A DNA stretch of 64,000 bases. Source: Bacillota bacterium. GTDB taxonomy: Bacteria > Bacillota > SHA-98 > UBA4971. This document shows, piece by piece, positions 8,670 to 17,457 of the stretch. The stretch lies in assembly GCA_012516125.1 (NCBI GenBank), contig JAAYXB010000047.1, forward strand, positions 45,599 through 109,598, read 5' to 3'. The notes under the pieces were generated by a model, which was not told where the DNA came from, made no database searches, and saw only the letters and a program-made list of their open reading frames with translations. Both the position numbers and the translations under genes were made by a program. How positions within the stretch are numbered: the first letter of the stretch is position 1; the number at the start of each line of letters is the position of its first letter.

Positions 8670-9434
8670 TCAGGCCGGGGAGGCCACCAGCCTCCGAACA
8701 AGCTCGAGGTCGCTCGGCTTATCGACGTCCGCGGCGATCTCCGGGAACTCCGAGATGATCGCCACGCCCCGGACGCCTGCGATTTCCTGGAGGCGCCTCT
8801 CCACGTCGTGGATGGACAGGCGTCTCAGGATGAACTTGACCGTGCATCGCGGACCAAGGAACGCCGCCATCATCCAGGGCTTCTTCCGTGTGGCCACGGC
8901 CTGCTCAAGAAGCCGGCCGCACGCCTCAAGCCCCGAAGGCGATGCCAGGATCACGTTGCCGCCGGTGAGCGTGCCCTCGGCCACAGTGAGGTACGTGCGC
9001 TTCATCCCCGGAAACTTTGCCTCATTTGTCTCCTTGCTGAGAAGCGGGTAATGAATCTCCGCCGGGTTCGCGTCCGCTTTCTGGAGGAAGTCCTCGAGCG
9101 CCTCGGTTGTGAGGAGAGGCAGGTCCGCGGTGACGATGAGCACCTTCCCCTGCGGTTCCAGGGCCTTGATGGCTGCCTTGAGGTTGTCGACGATGGAGCC
9201 GACCCGCTCTACCAGGACGGCGTCGCCGGACGGGATAGCCTCCGCCAAAGCCTGCTTCGGCCCCACCACGACGACCCGTCCGATCCTCGAACACCCTTTC
9301 ACAGCACGTAATACGTAATGGATCATCGGCTTCCCAGCTATATCGATGAGCGCTTCATAACGCGCGCTGTCGCAGCTCGCAAGCCTCCCGTCGTTGTCCG
9401 CTCCTGCCAGGATCACGGCATCGACCACGCGCAC
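8670..9434 (-). CDS. MobA-like nucleotidyltransferase family protein
   Basis: This is a 254-residue protein of the NTP_transferase/MobA-like fold. The N-terminus VDAVILAGADNDGRL is the nucleotide-binding loop, IAGKPMIHYVLRAV the next conserved turn, and VLIVTADLPLL the metal- and sugar-nucleotide-binding segment. The molecule it activates cannot be told from sequence; the location between ispE and spoVG recurs in clostridial genomes. GTG at 9434 follows AGGAG by 4 nt; a second in-frame GTG two codons later has a more usual spacing. It is 30 bp downstream of ispE and probably cotranscribed with it. Confidence 0.8.
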   Translation of the reverse strand: MRVVDAVILAGADNDGRLASCDSARYEALIDIAGKPMIHYVLRAVKGCSRIGRVVVVGPKQALAEAIPSGDAVLVERVGSIVDNLKAAIKALEPQGKVLIVTADLPLLTTEALEDFLQKADANPAEIHYPLLSKETNEAKFPGMKRTYLTVAEGTLTGGNVILASPSGLEACGRLLEQAVATRKKPWMMAAFLGPRCTVKFILRRLSIHDVERRLQEIAGVRGVAIISEFPEIAADVDKPSDLELVRRLVASPA

Positions 9435-9464
9435 CGTCTCCTTTCTAGTCGCAGCCCTCCACTT

Positions 9465-10433
9465 TTAGTTATAGCGCCTCCACTGCCGCACCGGAATGCG
9501 CTCGAGCCCTGTCGGGGCCGAACAGCACACGAACGTTGTGTCGTATGCTTCACGCACAACCCGTCTTATTTGCCTTGCCGCGTTCTCATCCTCGGCTATG
9601 CCGAACACCGCCGGACCAGAGCCGGACATCCCCACACCCAGGGCGCCCGCGTCAAGCAGCGCCTGCTTCGCCTTTTCTACCTCGGGAACCATGCTTGCCG
9701 CCGCCCGTCCGAGGTCGTTGGCGAGCCCGGCCGCCATACGCCGCACATCGCGCGTGGCCACCGCTTCCAGCATTCCGGGGGTGGCGCGCCCGGCGTCGCT
9801 GCGACCACCATCCGCCCCCTCCCCGGCAAGCCGGTCGTACACGGCGTAAGCCTCAGCGGTGCTTATCCTGTCTTCGGGGACGACCACGACGAACCAAAGG
9901 TTCTCCAGCGCAGGGAGATTCTCAACCTGCTCTCCCTTGCCCCGGATCACCCCGGTCCCTCCCGTAAGGCAAAACGGCACATCCGCCCCGACGGTCTCAC
10001 CGATCCTGGCAAGCTCTGCCTCGTCAAGGCCAAGCCCCCACAGCTCGTTGAGGCCCAGGAGCACTGCAGCCGCATCGGCGCTCCCCCCGCCGAGCCCCGC
10101 GCCCACCGGAATCCTCTTCTTTATGTCGACCCACACCGCTGCTCCGACGCCGGCAAACCGCGACAGGGCAAGCGCCGCCTTGAAGGCGAGGTTCTCGTGG
10201 CCGAGGGGGACAAGCGGGTCCTGGCAGGCCAGCGTAACGCCAAGTTCCCTGCCGCGCCCCGACACTGAATGCGCCGGCGTTGACCCGAGCGCTATACCAT
10301 CGTACAGGTCGATGGACTGCACCACCGACTCGAGCTCGTGGTACCCGTCGGGCCGCCGACCGAGGATGTCGAGGGTAAGGTTGAGCTTCGCCCGGGCGAC
10401 GATCAGCAGCCTCTTGTCTTCTGTTCCAGCCAT
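9465..10433 (-). CDS. ispE: 4-diphosphocytidyl-2-C-methyl-D-erythritol kinase
   Basis: This is the fourth step of the non-mevalonate isoprenoid pathway: ATP-dependent phosphorylation of CDP-methylerythritol. The 322-residue protein shows the N-terminal AKLNLTLDILGRRPDGYHEL and the GHMP kinase phosphate loop PVGAGLGGGSADAA (about 109-122). The C-terminal GMSGSGPAVFGI motif is also present. The length is slightly above the usual 280-310. ATG at 10433 is chosen because the family normally begins about ten residues before AKLNL; no strong ribosome binding site is visible. A run of codons continues upstream but looks non-coding. Confidence 0.94.
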   Translation of the reverse strand: MAGTEDKRLLIVARAKLNLTLDILGRRPDGYHELESVVQSIDLYDGIALGSTPAHSVSGRGRELGVTLACQDPLVPLGHENLAFKAALALSRFAGVGAAVWVDIKKRIPVGAGLGGGSADAAAVLLGLNELWGLGLDEAELARIGETVGADVPFCLTGGTGVIRGKGEQVENLPALENLWFVVVVPEDRISTAEAYAVYDRLAGEGADGGRSDAGRATPGMLEAVATRDVRRMAAGLANDLGRAAASMVPEVEKAKQALLDAGALGVGMSGSGPAVFGIAEDENAARQIRRVVREAYDTTFVCCSAPTGLERIPVRQWRRYN

Positions 10434-10609
10434 TGCGCTTAATAGATTATGCGAAATATCGGGAATTCCTGCTTCGGTCGAAGCTTGCCTGCAAAACGGG
10501 CGAGCCCAGCCCCGATCTCCCCAGGCGTGCCTGATAATCCGGATCGCCGGGCGCTTCGGTGTCGCGCGCAGCACGGGGGAGCCCCGCCCCGGGCCCGCGG
10601 CGAAACATC

Positions 10610-11833
10610 CTACCTGCCCAGTCCGAAAAGCCCCTGGAAGAAGTCGCGGATCGCACGCATGATGACGGTGAAAATGCTCGCCCTAGGCACGTCCTCCGTG
10701 GCAACAACGTCCACGCGAGCCAGCTCGCGACCATCGAGGGACGCCACAATGGCGCCGAGCTTCTCCCCTTTCCGAATGGGAGCGCGGCGCTCCGCTGATA
10801 CGATCGTCGTGTCGACAAGGTCCTTCTTGCCCTTCTCGACGAGCGCCACAAAGTCCGCGCTCGCGGCAGCGGGGACCTCCTCGCGCCGCCCGTTGGGCAC
10901 CCGCACCTTGCCCACCACGTCGCCCTTCTTCGCCACGGCCACACGGTCGAACTCGCGGAAGCCGTAGTTCAGCAGCTTCATTGTGTCCTCAATGCGGTCC
11001 TCGTTGGCGGGAAGCCCCAAGACCACTGAGATGAGCCTCACGTCGTCCCGCTTCGCCGTGCCCGCGAGGCAGTAACCTGCCTCATCGGTCATCCCGGTCT
11101 TGAGCCCGTCCGCCCCCGGGTAGCGAAGTATTAGCTCGTTGGTGTTCCTGAGGAAGGACTCCTCCTGGCGCACCCTCGGACCTTTCCGCTCGAGAGTGTC
11201 GGTCCAGATGCTTGTCCACTCAAGGACCTTAGGATGTTTCGTGACCAGCTCGCGCGACATGATAGCGATATCCCGGGCCGTGCTGTAGTGGTTAGGAGCC
11301 GGGAGACCATCGGGGTTCTCGAAGTGCGTGTTCTTCATCCCCAGCTCTTTGGCTTTCTCGTTCATCTGGTTCACGAAGTCCTCTGCACTCCCGGCGATGA
11401 ACTCGGAGACCGCATGCGCGGCATCGTTCGCAGACACGATGGCGATGGCTTTCATCATGTCGCCGAGCTTCATCTGCTCGCCTTCTGCGAGCCAGATCTG
11501 AGAACCGCCGATCTGGCTCGCCTCGGTGCTGGTCGTGACCATATCATCAAGGCTGACCTTCTTCGAGTCCACGGCCTCCATGGTAAGGAGCATTGTCATG
11601 ACCTTGGTTATGCTCGCAGGCGCCACACGAAGGTCGGGCTCCTTCTCGTACAGGACCTGACCTGTCTCGGCGGTGATGAGCATGGCCGAGCGAGCCTTCA
11701 GCTCCGGTGGCGCGGCCGCCTGCACCGAAAGCGATGAAAGCGACGGCGCAACTGCCGCCACCAGCGCCACTGCGAGACTTGCGATGAAAAGCGCTCGACG
11801 CGCTCTCAGCCATGGACCCTTCGAAAACAACAT
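10610..11833 (-). CDS. D-alanyl-D-alanine carboxypeptidase (DacF/DacB-like, peptidase S11)
   Basis: This is a penicillin-binding protein that trims the terminal D-Ala of peptidoglycan stem peptides outside the membrane. It has a signal peptide (about residues 12-40 ending VQAAA). The three catalytic motifs are SITK near 74, SAN near 134 and KTG near 245. A C-terminal beta-rich domain and a final amphipathic helix (FTVIMRAIRDFFQGLFGLGR) probably hold it to the membrane. Its 407 residues are normal for DacF/DacA types. ATG at 11833 has GAGGTGG upstream; a GTG four codons earlier is an alternative. In sporeformers these enzymes often tune cortex cross-linking. Confidence 0.92.
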   Translation of the reverse strand: MLFSKGPWLRARRALFIASLAVALVAAVAPSLSSLSVQAAAPPELKARSAMLITAETGQVLYEKEPDLRVAPASITKVMTMLLTMEAVDSKKVSLDDMVTTSTEASQIGGSQIWLAEGEQMKLGDMMKAIAIVSANDAAHAVSEFIAGSAEDFVNQMNEKAKELGMKNTHFENPDGLPAPNHYSTARDIAIMSRELVTKHPKVLEWTSIWTDTLERKGPRVRQEESFLRNTNELILRYPGADGLKTGMTDEAGYCLAGTAKRDDVRLISVVLGLPANEDRIEDTMKLLNYGFREFDRVAVAKKGDVVGKVRVPNGRREEVPAAASADFVALVEKGKKDLVDTTIVSAERRAPIRKGEKLGAIVASLDGRELARVDVVATEDVPRASIFTVIMRAIRDFFQGLFGLGR

Positions 11834-11845
11834 CTCTCCAACCAC

Positions 11846-12203
11846 CTCGCAAGAGCGCCCCTTTGCAGGTCAAACGCTTCCCCAGGAAGGAGCGCAGCTT
11901 TATGGATTCTCCACTTATCCCCGCCTTCCTCTCCGAACCTGCGCGGTTTGTCCTTCCATAATATACCCATTCTGGACGGACTGTACACCCGGACAAGGGC
12001 CCACCATGCCTTTGTCCCTGCCCTGCCTCTAACCCTGCCATGCCCCTGCTCGGTCCTACCCCTGCCCCTCTCTTGCCCTACTTGCTTCTGTCCTGCTTGG
12101 TTCTGCCCAGTCCCTGCCCGCACACTCGGGATTTTTCAAGAATGGAGGAAACACGCAGACGATAGCGTATATTCCTTATCAGGGCACGGAAGGAGGTGAG
12201 TTC
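11846..12203. other. C-rich intergenic stretch with irregular CCTGCC-type repeats
   Basis: Around 12000-12120 the plus strand is made of irregular runs of CCTGCC, CCTACC and CCTGCT. No reading frame is convincing. The stretch separates the divergent D,D-carboxypeptidase and RDD genes, so both promoters should lie in it. Confidence 0.55.
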
Positions 12204-12671
12204 GTGAACTACCCCAAAGCTGACCTTGGAAAGCGATTTGTGGCCGCGCTCATCGACGGTGTCATCGCGGGGATCCTTACGGTAGTCATTCCAATTCTCG
12301 GCGGGTTGCTCGGGGCTGCGTATACCCTTACAAAGGATGCCCTCGTGTTTCAGTTGACGAAGGACGCTCAATGGAAGAACAGGAGCGTCGGCAAGAAAGT
12401 CATGGGCCTGCAGGTGGTCAACTTGGGCGGCGGGGATGTCGACATGACGATATCGCTGAAGCGTAACGTCACCCTCGCGATCGGCTCGCTTCTGGCCGCG
12501 ATACCTCTCCTGGGGCTTCTCGTGGCTCCGCTGGTTGGCGGTGTCCTGGGCCTCATCGAGATCGTGCTGGTTCTGACCGACGCTGCGGGACGGCGACTCG
12601 GTGACAAGTGGGCGAACACCCAGGTGATCGCCGTGGAAGAGCCCCAGCCTTCAGGCGGCACGAAGGGGTAA
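12204..12671 (+). CDS. RDD family membrane protein
   Basis: This 155-residue integral membrane protein begins GKRFVAALIDGVIAGILT, the Arg/Asp pattern that gives the RDD family its name. Hydrophobic segments lie at about 12-35 and 90-125, and the conserved GKKVMGLQVVN lies between them. The C-terminus, GRRLGDKWANTQVI, is also family-typical. Function is unknown; some members are ion antiporters, but nothing here assigns a substrate. GTG at 12204 follows AAGGAGGTGA. It is divergent from the D,D-carboxypeptidase and convergent with glnA. Confidence 0.88.
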   Translation: MNYPKADLGKRFVAALIDGVIAGILTVVIPILGGLLGAAYTLTKDALVFQLTKDAQWKNRSVGKKVMGLQVVNLGGGDVDMTISLKRNVTLAIGSLLAAIPLLGLLVAPLVGGVLGLIEIVLVLTDAAGRRLGDKWANTQVIAVEEPQPSGGTKG

Positions 12672-12801
12672 CCAGAGGCCAACCTGCGAAATCCGACGTG
12701 TGTCCCAAAAGGAAGCGGCGAGAGGCTCTAGAACGGCTCGGCTCCACCGGCCGGTTCATTGCCCCTCGCCGCCTTACGTCGCTCTACTCCTGCTCTACTC
12801 C

Positions 12802-12922
12802 AACTGAGGGTGCGTTGGTTCTTGCCCCTTTTCCAGTAGTTGCCGGTTGGCAACGTTACACTCTCCTTGAGTCACCTGCTACCCCTCCCAACAGTCGGAA
12901 ACATTTCCTCACTCTCACCCAG
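12802..12922 (-). repeat. Inverted-repeat element family A, degenerate copy
   Basis: Read on the minus strand this shows the family A order: a GTGAGGAAATG start, TTCCGACTGTTGGGAGGGG, a GACTCAAGG centre, and GCCAACCGGCAAC near the end, closing with the complement of CAACTGAGGGTGCG. It is more diverged than the copies at 36592 and 39778 but keeps the length (about 121 bp). Confidence 0.6.
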
Positions 12923-12928
12923 CCAGGT

Positions 12929-12982
12929 AAGCACGCAGGCACGCAGCACGCAGGCGCGCAGGCACGCAGGCAGGCAAGCCGG
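12929..12982 (+). repeat. ACGCAGGC octamer tandem repeat
   Basis: About six imperfect units of ACGCAGGC lie between the family A element and the 3' end of glnA. No terminator-like hairpin with a T run was found in this 3' flank. Confidence 0.7.
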
Positions 12983-12997
12983 TCTCCAGCTGCGCTC

Positions 12998-14329
12998 TCA
13001 GAATACGTTCAGGTACTGCTCGATCTCCCACGGATGGACCTGTGTTCGGTAGATGTCCCACTCGATTTCCTTCGCCTCGATGAACCTGCTGACTATGTGG
13101 GGACCGAGAGTGTCCATGATGACCTCATCGGCCTTGAGGCACTCGATGGCCTCCATGATGCTTCCCGGCAGGCTCTTTATGCCCATCGCTTCGCGCTCAG
13201 CAGGAGACAGCCCGTAGACGTTGAGGTTCACCGGGTCCGGCGGAAGGATCTTATTCTTGATTCCGTCGAGACCAGCCTTCAAGCTGACCGCAAGCGCGAG
13301 GTACGGGTTGCATGACGGGTCAGGGCTTCGGAGCTCGATCCTGGTATGCTTGCCGCGCGCGGCCGGGACCCGGATGAGCGGGCTCCTGTTCCTTTCTGAC
13401 CAGGCGATGTACACCGGCGCTTCGTATCCGGGCACAAGCCTCTTGTACGAATTGATGAGAGGGTTAGTAATCGCCGTGAAGCCTCTGGCGTGCTTCATGA
13501 GGCCACCGATGTAGTAAAGCGCGATGTCCGAGAGACCGTTCGGGGCGTCAGGATCGTAGAACGCATTCTCCTCGCCTCTGAAGAGGGACTGGTGTGTATG
13601 CATTCCTGAGCCATTGATGCCGAACACCGGCTTCGGCATGAACGTCGCATGGAGGTTGTGAGCGAGGGCCACGGTCCGCACGACGAAACGGAACGTGGCG
13701 ACGTTGTCCGCCGTGGTGAGGCCGTACGTGTACTTGAAGTCGATCTCGTGCTGACCCGGCGCTACCTCGTGGTGGGACGCCTCGACCTCGAACCCCATCT
13801 TCTGCAGCATGACCACCATGTCCTGGCGCGCCCGCTCGCCGCGGTCGAGGGGAGCGAGATCAAAGTAGCTGGCCTGGTCGTGGGTCCTGGTCGTCGGCTT
13901 GCCCGCTTCATCCCTGGTAAACAGGAAGAACTCCGGCTCGGGCCCGGCAACGAACGTGAAGCCCATGCTCTCCGCCTCGGCCAGAACCTTCTTCAGAGTG
14001 TGCCTGGGACACCCCTCGAACGGCGTCCCGTCAGGGTTGTAGATGTCGCAGATGAGCCGTGCCGTCACCGCATCTTCGCCGTTCCATGGGAAGATCGCGA
14101 ATGTGGAAGGGTCCGGCCGCAGGTACATGTCGGATTCCTCGATGCGCACGAACCCCTCGATTGACGACCCGTCGAACATGATCTCGCCGTCCAGCGCCCT
14201 ATCGAGCTGCTCCACAGGAATCGCGACGTTCTTGATGACGCCGAGGATGTCGGTGAACTGAAGCTGCACGAACCTGACTTTGAGCTCTTCCGCTTTTCTC
14301 AGCACGTCTTCTTTCGTGAGACCTGGCAT
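12998..14329 (-). CDS. glnA: Glutamine synthetase type I
   Basis: It condenses glutamate, ammonia and ATP to glutamine, the main entry of nitrogen. The 443-residue length and sequence fit the I-alpha subtype of Gram-positives, which lacks the adenylylation insert. FDGSSIEGF (52-60), the ATP/glutamate-site segment [10 protein letters not shown] and NPYLALA near 370 are present. GAGGAGG lies 7 nt before ATG 14329. It is the second gene of a glnRA operon, 12 bp downstream of the MerR-type regulator, with a GlnR operator in the leader. In Bacillus the I-alpha enzyme under feedback inhibition also controls GlnR activity. Confidence 0.97.
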   Translation of the reverse strand: MPGLTKEDVLRKAEELKVRFVQLQFTDILGVIKNVAIPVEQLDRALDGEIMFDGSSIEGFVRIEESDMYLRPDPSTFAIFPWNGEDAVTARLICDIYNPDGTPFEGCPRHTLKKVLAEAESMGFTFVAGPEPEFFLFTRDEAGKPTTRTHDQASYFDLAPLDRGERARQDMVVMLQKMGFEVEASHHEVAPGQHEIDFKYTYGLTTADNVATFRFVVRTVALAHNLHATFMPKPVFGINGSGMHTHQSLFRGEENAFYDPDAPNGLSDIALYYIGGLMKHARGFTAITNPLINSYKRLVPGYEAPVYIAWSERNRSPLIRVPAARGKHTRIELRSPDPSCNPYLALAVSLKAGLDGIKNKILPPDPVNLNVYGLSPAEREAMGIKSLPGSIMEAIECLKADEVIMDTLGPHIVSRFIEAKEIEWDIYRTQVHPWEIEQYLNVF

Positions 14330-14341
14330 TTTGTTTCCTCC

Positions 14342-14743
14342 TCATTCCTTCCCCGTAGGAGTTGGATTCCTGCGGGTGTCGATCGTCCGGAGAAGTTCCG
14401 GACGGTTGGCAAGGGGGTACACGGACCTGAGGGAGACCGCCTCACCGAAGCGCATCGCGGCATCGCTTGACTTCATGAGGTCCTCGCGGCCTGCCGCCCG
14501 CGCGCGGCGCCGAAGGGCCAGTATCGCTCTCACCTCGTCGATCCGTCGTCCCTCTGCCAATAGATGCTTTATCTCTCTCAAGGCATCCACGTCAGCCTCG
14601 GAGTAAAGGCGCTGGTTCCCAGGGGTCCGCGCCGGCACAACGAGGCCTGTCTCGTCATAGTAGCGGATCTGTCGGTCCGTAAGACCGGTGAGGCGCCGCA
14701 CCGCACCTATGGTGTAGACAGGCGCGTCCCGTGGGACATCCAC
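14342..14743 (-). CDS. glnR: MerR-family nitrogen repressor GlnR
   Basis: This 133-residue MerR-type regulator begins with a winged helix: YTIGAVRRLTGLTDRQIRYY (about 10-29) then EADVDALREIKHLLAEG. A short C-terminal region follows, where GlnR senses glutamine synthetase. GTG at 14743 follows AAGGGGGTGATGAGAA. Its position before glnA, and a TGTNA-N7-TNACA operator in its own leader, support the GlnR name over other MerR proteins. By analogy with Bacillus it represses its operon when nitrogen is plentiful. Confidence 0.92.
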   Translation of the reverse strand: MDVPRDAPVYTIGAVRRLTGLTDRQIRYYDETGLVVPARTPGNQRLYSEADVDALREIKHLLAEGRRIDEVRAILALRRRARAAGREDLMKSSDAAMRFGEAVSLRSVYPLANRPELLRTIDTRRNPTPTGKE

Positions 14744-14789
14744 TTCTCATCACCCCCTTCGCGACGCCGCTCGGCCGCTCGCTCAATTC

Positions 14790-14808
14790 ATGTGAGGTTT
14801 CCTCACAT
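14790..14808 (-). promoter_or_regulatory. GlnR operator
   Basis: ATGTGAGG, three bases, CCTCACAT is a perfect 8-bp inverted repeat. Its core TGTGA-N7-TCACA fits the GlnR/TnrA site TGTNA-N7-TNACA. It starts about 10 bp downstream of the expected glnR transcription start, so bound GlnR would block RNA polymerase movement rather than binding. Confidence 0.85.
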
Positions 14809-14825
14809 GACCCATATTTGGGCTT

Positions 14826-14854
14826 ATTCTATAGCCCGGTAGATCCGCTGTCAA
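14826..14854 (-). promoter_or_regulatory. Sigma-A promoter of glnRA
   Basis: On the minus strand TTGACA (14849-14854) and TAGAAT (14826-14831) are separated by exactly 17 bases. The -35 box is perfect and the -10 has five of six consensus bases. The predicted start is near 14819, just ahead of the GlnR operator. Confidence 0.85.
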
Positions 14855-15005
14855 GTGGCCTGCCGGATTTTCTCGCGGAAAACCTCCGGCCCGCAGGACG
14901 GCGGAGGTCTTATCCAGGGAACTCGGGCATATATTATGAAAGGCCTGCCTATACTGGTAGCGGAAACCATCCAAGGAGAAGCCCCCCAGGGAAGGAGGTG
15001 GTATC

Positions 15006-15164
15006 ATGACTCCTCTGCTGAAGCTTCGCGAGAAGGCGGGCATAAGCGCCAGGGAGCTTTCCCTGAGGACGGGGATACCTGTGGAAACCATCGTCAAGGC
15101 AGAGCTGGGCCTCATCAAGCTGCGCCCGCAGCAGCAAAAGCGGATTGTGGCAGCCCTTCGATGA
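15006..15164 (+). CDS. Small XRE-type helix-turn-helix protein (52 aa)
   Basis: This is a very short gene. The protein reads MTPLLKLREKAGISARELSL and continues as a single five-helix XRE/cro fold (RTGIPVETIVKAELG). It ends after 52 residues, enough for the DNA-binding domain and nothing more. ATG at 15006 is preceded by AAGGAGG with 7 nt spacing, which is strong support that it is translated. It is divergent from glnRA and may share the regulatory region. Its target is unknown. Confidence 0.8.
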   Translation: MTPLLKLREKAGISARELSLRTGIPVETIVKAELGLIKLRPQQQKRIVAALR

Positions 15165-15285
15165 GGGTCGGTTTAGATACAACCGCCGAAGATGTACGAC
15201 AACTGTCGGCCCAAGGGACGGTAACACCAGCAGATCCATACGCAACAGGGTACTATTAGCGGCGCGGCGGGCGTGGGCACGAGGG

Positions 15286-15717
15286 CTAGATCTGCGGGCC
15301 GAGGCTCACGAGGAACAGCCCGCACACGATGAGCACGGCGCCGATCACCTGGGCCCACGTAGCGGACTCCTGCAGGTACACCACGGCTATCAGCAGCGTG
15401 AAAAGAGGGGCGGTGGACATCACGAGCGTGACCTGGGCCGCCCCTCCCCATTTCAACGCCGCGTAGTACGCAAGGTCCCCCACCAACGTCGCGAGCACAG
15501 CCTCGAGGGCGATGAAGAGCCATGCCCTGCTTGACACCGTTTCCATCGCCCGCAGCCCCCCGCTGACCAGCAGCCAGCCTGCGACGATGCCGGACGCGAT
15601 GAGGGTGCGAAGGCAGATCCCCGCGATAGGGTCAACCCTGGCGAGGCCCATCTTGCCGAAGATCGGCGCGATCCCCCAGCACAGGGCTCCAAACAGCGCT
15701 ACGAGCACAGTCCACAT
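15286..15717 (-). CDS. EamA/DMT-family half transporter
   Basis: This 143-residue protein has four to five transmembrane helices in one EamA repeat (MWTVLVALFGALCWGIAPIF at the start, GAVLIVCGLFLVSLG at the end). Most EamA transporters carry two such repeats in 280-300 residues, so this one should work as a dimer, as EmrE-like proteins do. Substrate unknown. ATG at 15717 follows GGGGGAC. It converges with the small HTH gene, and its start lies 113 bp from the start of the divergently transcribed amidase gene. Confidence 0.85.
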   Translation of the reverse strand: MWTVLVALFGALCWGIAPIFGKMGLARVDPIAGICLRTLIASGIVAGWLLVSGGLRAMETVSSRAWLFIALEAVLATLVGDLAYYAALKWGGAAQVTLVMSTAPLFTLLIAVVYLQESATWAQVIGAVLIVCGLFLVSLGPQI

Positions 15718-15829
15718 GGCAGTTATGTCCCCCGTCAATCTCTTATTCGCAGCCCACCGGGCATATACATCAACAGAGATCCAAAGAGCGAGATCCAGGC
15801 GAGGGACCCGGGCAGGGGAAGGTGTGCGC

Positions 15830-17071
15830 ATGAGACTTTACGTCCTGAGCCGCAAGCGCGTCATGGTGTGTCTTCTCGCAGTGGTGGCGTGTGCGTCCGC
15901 GGCCGCTTCCATGCTGGTCGAAACCGTCGGCGGCCCATCGATGGTGCTTGACAGGGAACTCATAACAAGGCTCAACATGATCTTCTCCGACCGGGCCGAG
16001 TCGGTCATCCATGGCGATGACGAAGCCCTTACCACCCATTACGATCTGGAGTCCAGGTACGGACGGTGGGCCCTCGATCGCGAGCAGCGTCGGATTAAAT
16101 ACGTTGAGGCGTGGAGCAAGGCGCGGGGAGTACGGTTTGTCGGCACGGCTGTGGAGATCAGAGTGGACTCCGCTGAGGTCAAGGGTGACACGGCGTGGCT
16201 TCGGCTCAGGCAAAGCGCCGATTTCGCGTACGTTTACGAGGCTGACCCGATGGCTCCGCCCGATCACTTCGGTATCGGCACCCGCCACTTCGTAGAGCTT
16301 GTGCGGCGGGACGGCGCGTGGGCCATAAGGCGCGACTGGTACACCGATCCCCTCGATGAGGACTCCGTCGTAGGAATCGTGAGACCAGCCCTCACCCCGG
16401 ATGGGGTCTTTCCTGCAACGATGGTCCGCAGAGACGAGCAGGGCCGCAAGCCCGACAGCCGGCCCGTTCCGGCCGGCACGGGCGCATCGCCCGGGGAGCC
16501 CCAGGGCACGACTCATCCCTCAGTGCCGACTTACAACAGGGAGAAGGCAGTGGCCTACGCCGATGAGTACTGCGGGTCTGCCTGGGGCTGCGGCAATAAC
16601 CGTGAGTATAACCCCAGGTACAAGGACTTCACAGGTCTCGGAGGTGACTGCACCAACTTCGTGTCTCAGGTACTTGGGGACCCTGATGCCGGGGGCCTGC
16701 CCATGGACTGGACATGGCGCTACACCTTCAGGGGCTCCGGAGCAGGCGCGAGCCGCGCCTGGGCCCAAGCGGAGGCGCTCGTCGGGTTCCTCATCAACAG
16801 CGGGCGCGCCGTAAGAATCGCCCGGGGCACGTACCCCGACGTGGTCACGCCCTCAGAGAAATTCCCGTACGGACCCATCGGCGCCCTCCACCCGGGTGAC
16901 GTGATGGCGTACGAGGAACGCGGACGCATCGAGCACCTGGCCGTCGTGACCGGGACCGATTCCCACGGTTACGTCGTGGTCAACTCTCACACCGCTGACC
17001 GCTATCATGTGCCGTGGGACCTCGGCTGGGACCGCGGCACCGTGTTCTGGCTGCTCAACGTCGCCTGGTAG
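15830..17071 (+). CDS. Secreted amidase-domain (amidase_6) protein
   Basis: This 413-residue protein has an N-terminal signal or anchor segment (about 8-30) and a region like the spore-associated amidase_6 proteins (40-185). A Pro/Gly linker and a C-terminal CHAP/NlpC-like cysteine amidase domain follow (about 232-413). Catalytic candidates are Cys274 in GGDCTNFVSQ, His369 in IEHLAVVTG and Asn385 or His387 in VNSHTADRY. The likely role is peptidoglycan hydrolysis in the envelope or spore. GGGGAAGG lies 8 nt before ATG 15830. It stands alone between a divergent transporter and the sugar permease operon. Confidence 0.85.
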   Translation: MRLYVLSRKRVMVCLLAVVACASAAASMLVETVGGPSMVLDRELITRLNMIFSDRAESVIHGDDEALTTHYDLESRYGRWALDREQRRIKYVEAWSKARGVRFVGTAVEIRVDSAEVKGDTAWLRLRQSADFAYVYEADPMAPPDHFGIGTRHFVELVRRDGAWAIRRDWYTDPLDEDSVVGIVRPALTPDGVFPATMVRRDEQGRKPDSRPVPAGTGASPGEPQGTTHPSVPTYNREKAVAYADEYCGSAWGCGNNREYNPRYKDFTGLGGDCTNFVSQVLGDPDAGGLPMDWTWRYTFRGSGAGASRAWAQAEALVGFLINSGRAVRIARGTYPDVVTPSEKFPYGPIGALHPGDVMAYEERGRIEHLAVVTGTDSHGYVVVNSHTADRYHVPWDLGWDRGTVFWLLNVAW

Positions 17072-17172
17072 CTGGGGATAGGCGCGGCCGGCCATGTCAA
17101 AAAAAGACCCCGCAAATCCTTCCAATAAGGCAGGATTCCGTGAACGCACGGCGAACTACTCATACACGTGTG

Positions 17173-17188
17173 GTGCAACCGGTTGCAC
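17173..17188. promoter_or_regulatory. LacI/GalR-type operator 1
   Basis: GTGCAACCGGTTGCAC is a perfect 16-bp palindrome with the central CG typical of LacI-family operators. It is about 270 bp upstream of the sugar permease genes and 79 bp, centre to centre, from operator 2. Confidence 0.65.
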
Positions 17189-17252
17189 ATCACGAGGTTA
17201 ACCGAGTGTTAGCATCGTTATACGCCGTTGTGGCTTGCCACGGCACGTCTTA

Positions 17253-17266
17253 TGCAACCGTTTGCA
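17253..17266. promoter_or_regulatory. LacI/GalR-type operator 2
   Basis: TGCAACCGTTTGCA is a near-perfect palindrome matching operator 1 in 13 of 14 core positions. Two such sites about 79 bp apart could support DNA looping by a LacI-family repressor. No such regulator is encoded in the window. Confidence 0.65.
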
Positions 17267-17457
17267 CGACGTGGCACTACTCCGAGTGGATTCCGACGGT
17301 GTAGCTCATCCGGCGTCTTCGTGATCACATGGGAGAGCGTGGCGATGCCCCCACAAAGGCGCGGCCCTTCGCCCGGCCGCGCCCGTGCCGGATGTGCCTG
17401 GGGGAGCCGGAGGCGTGCCTACCTAACGTTCCACGGGCGAGGAGAGGAGCTCTGAAC

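Noticed and set aside
16264..17149. Antisense frames of the amidase gene
   Set aside because: Long minus-strand frames here mirror the codon bias of the plus-strand gene and have no family features.
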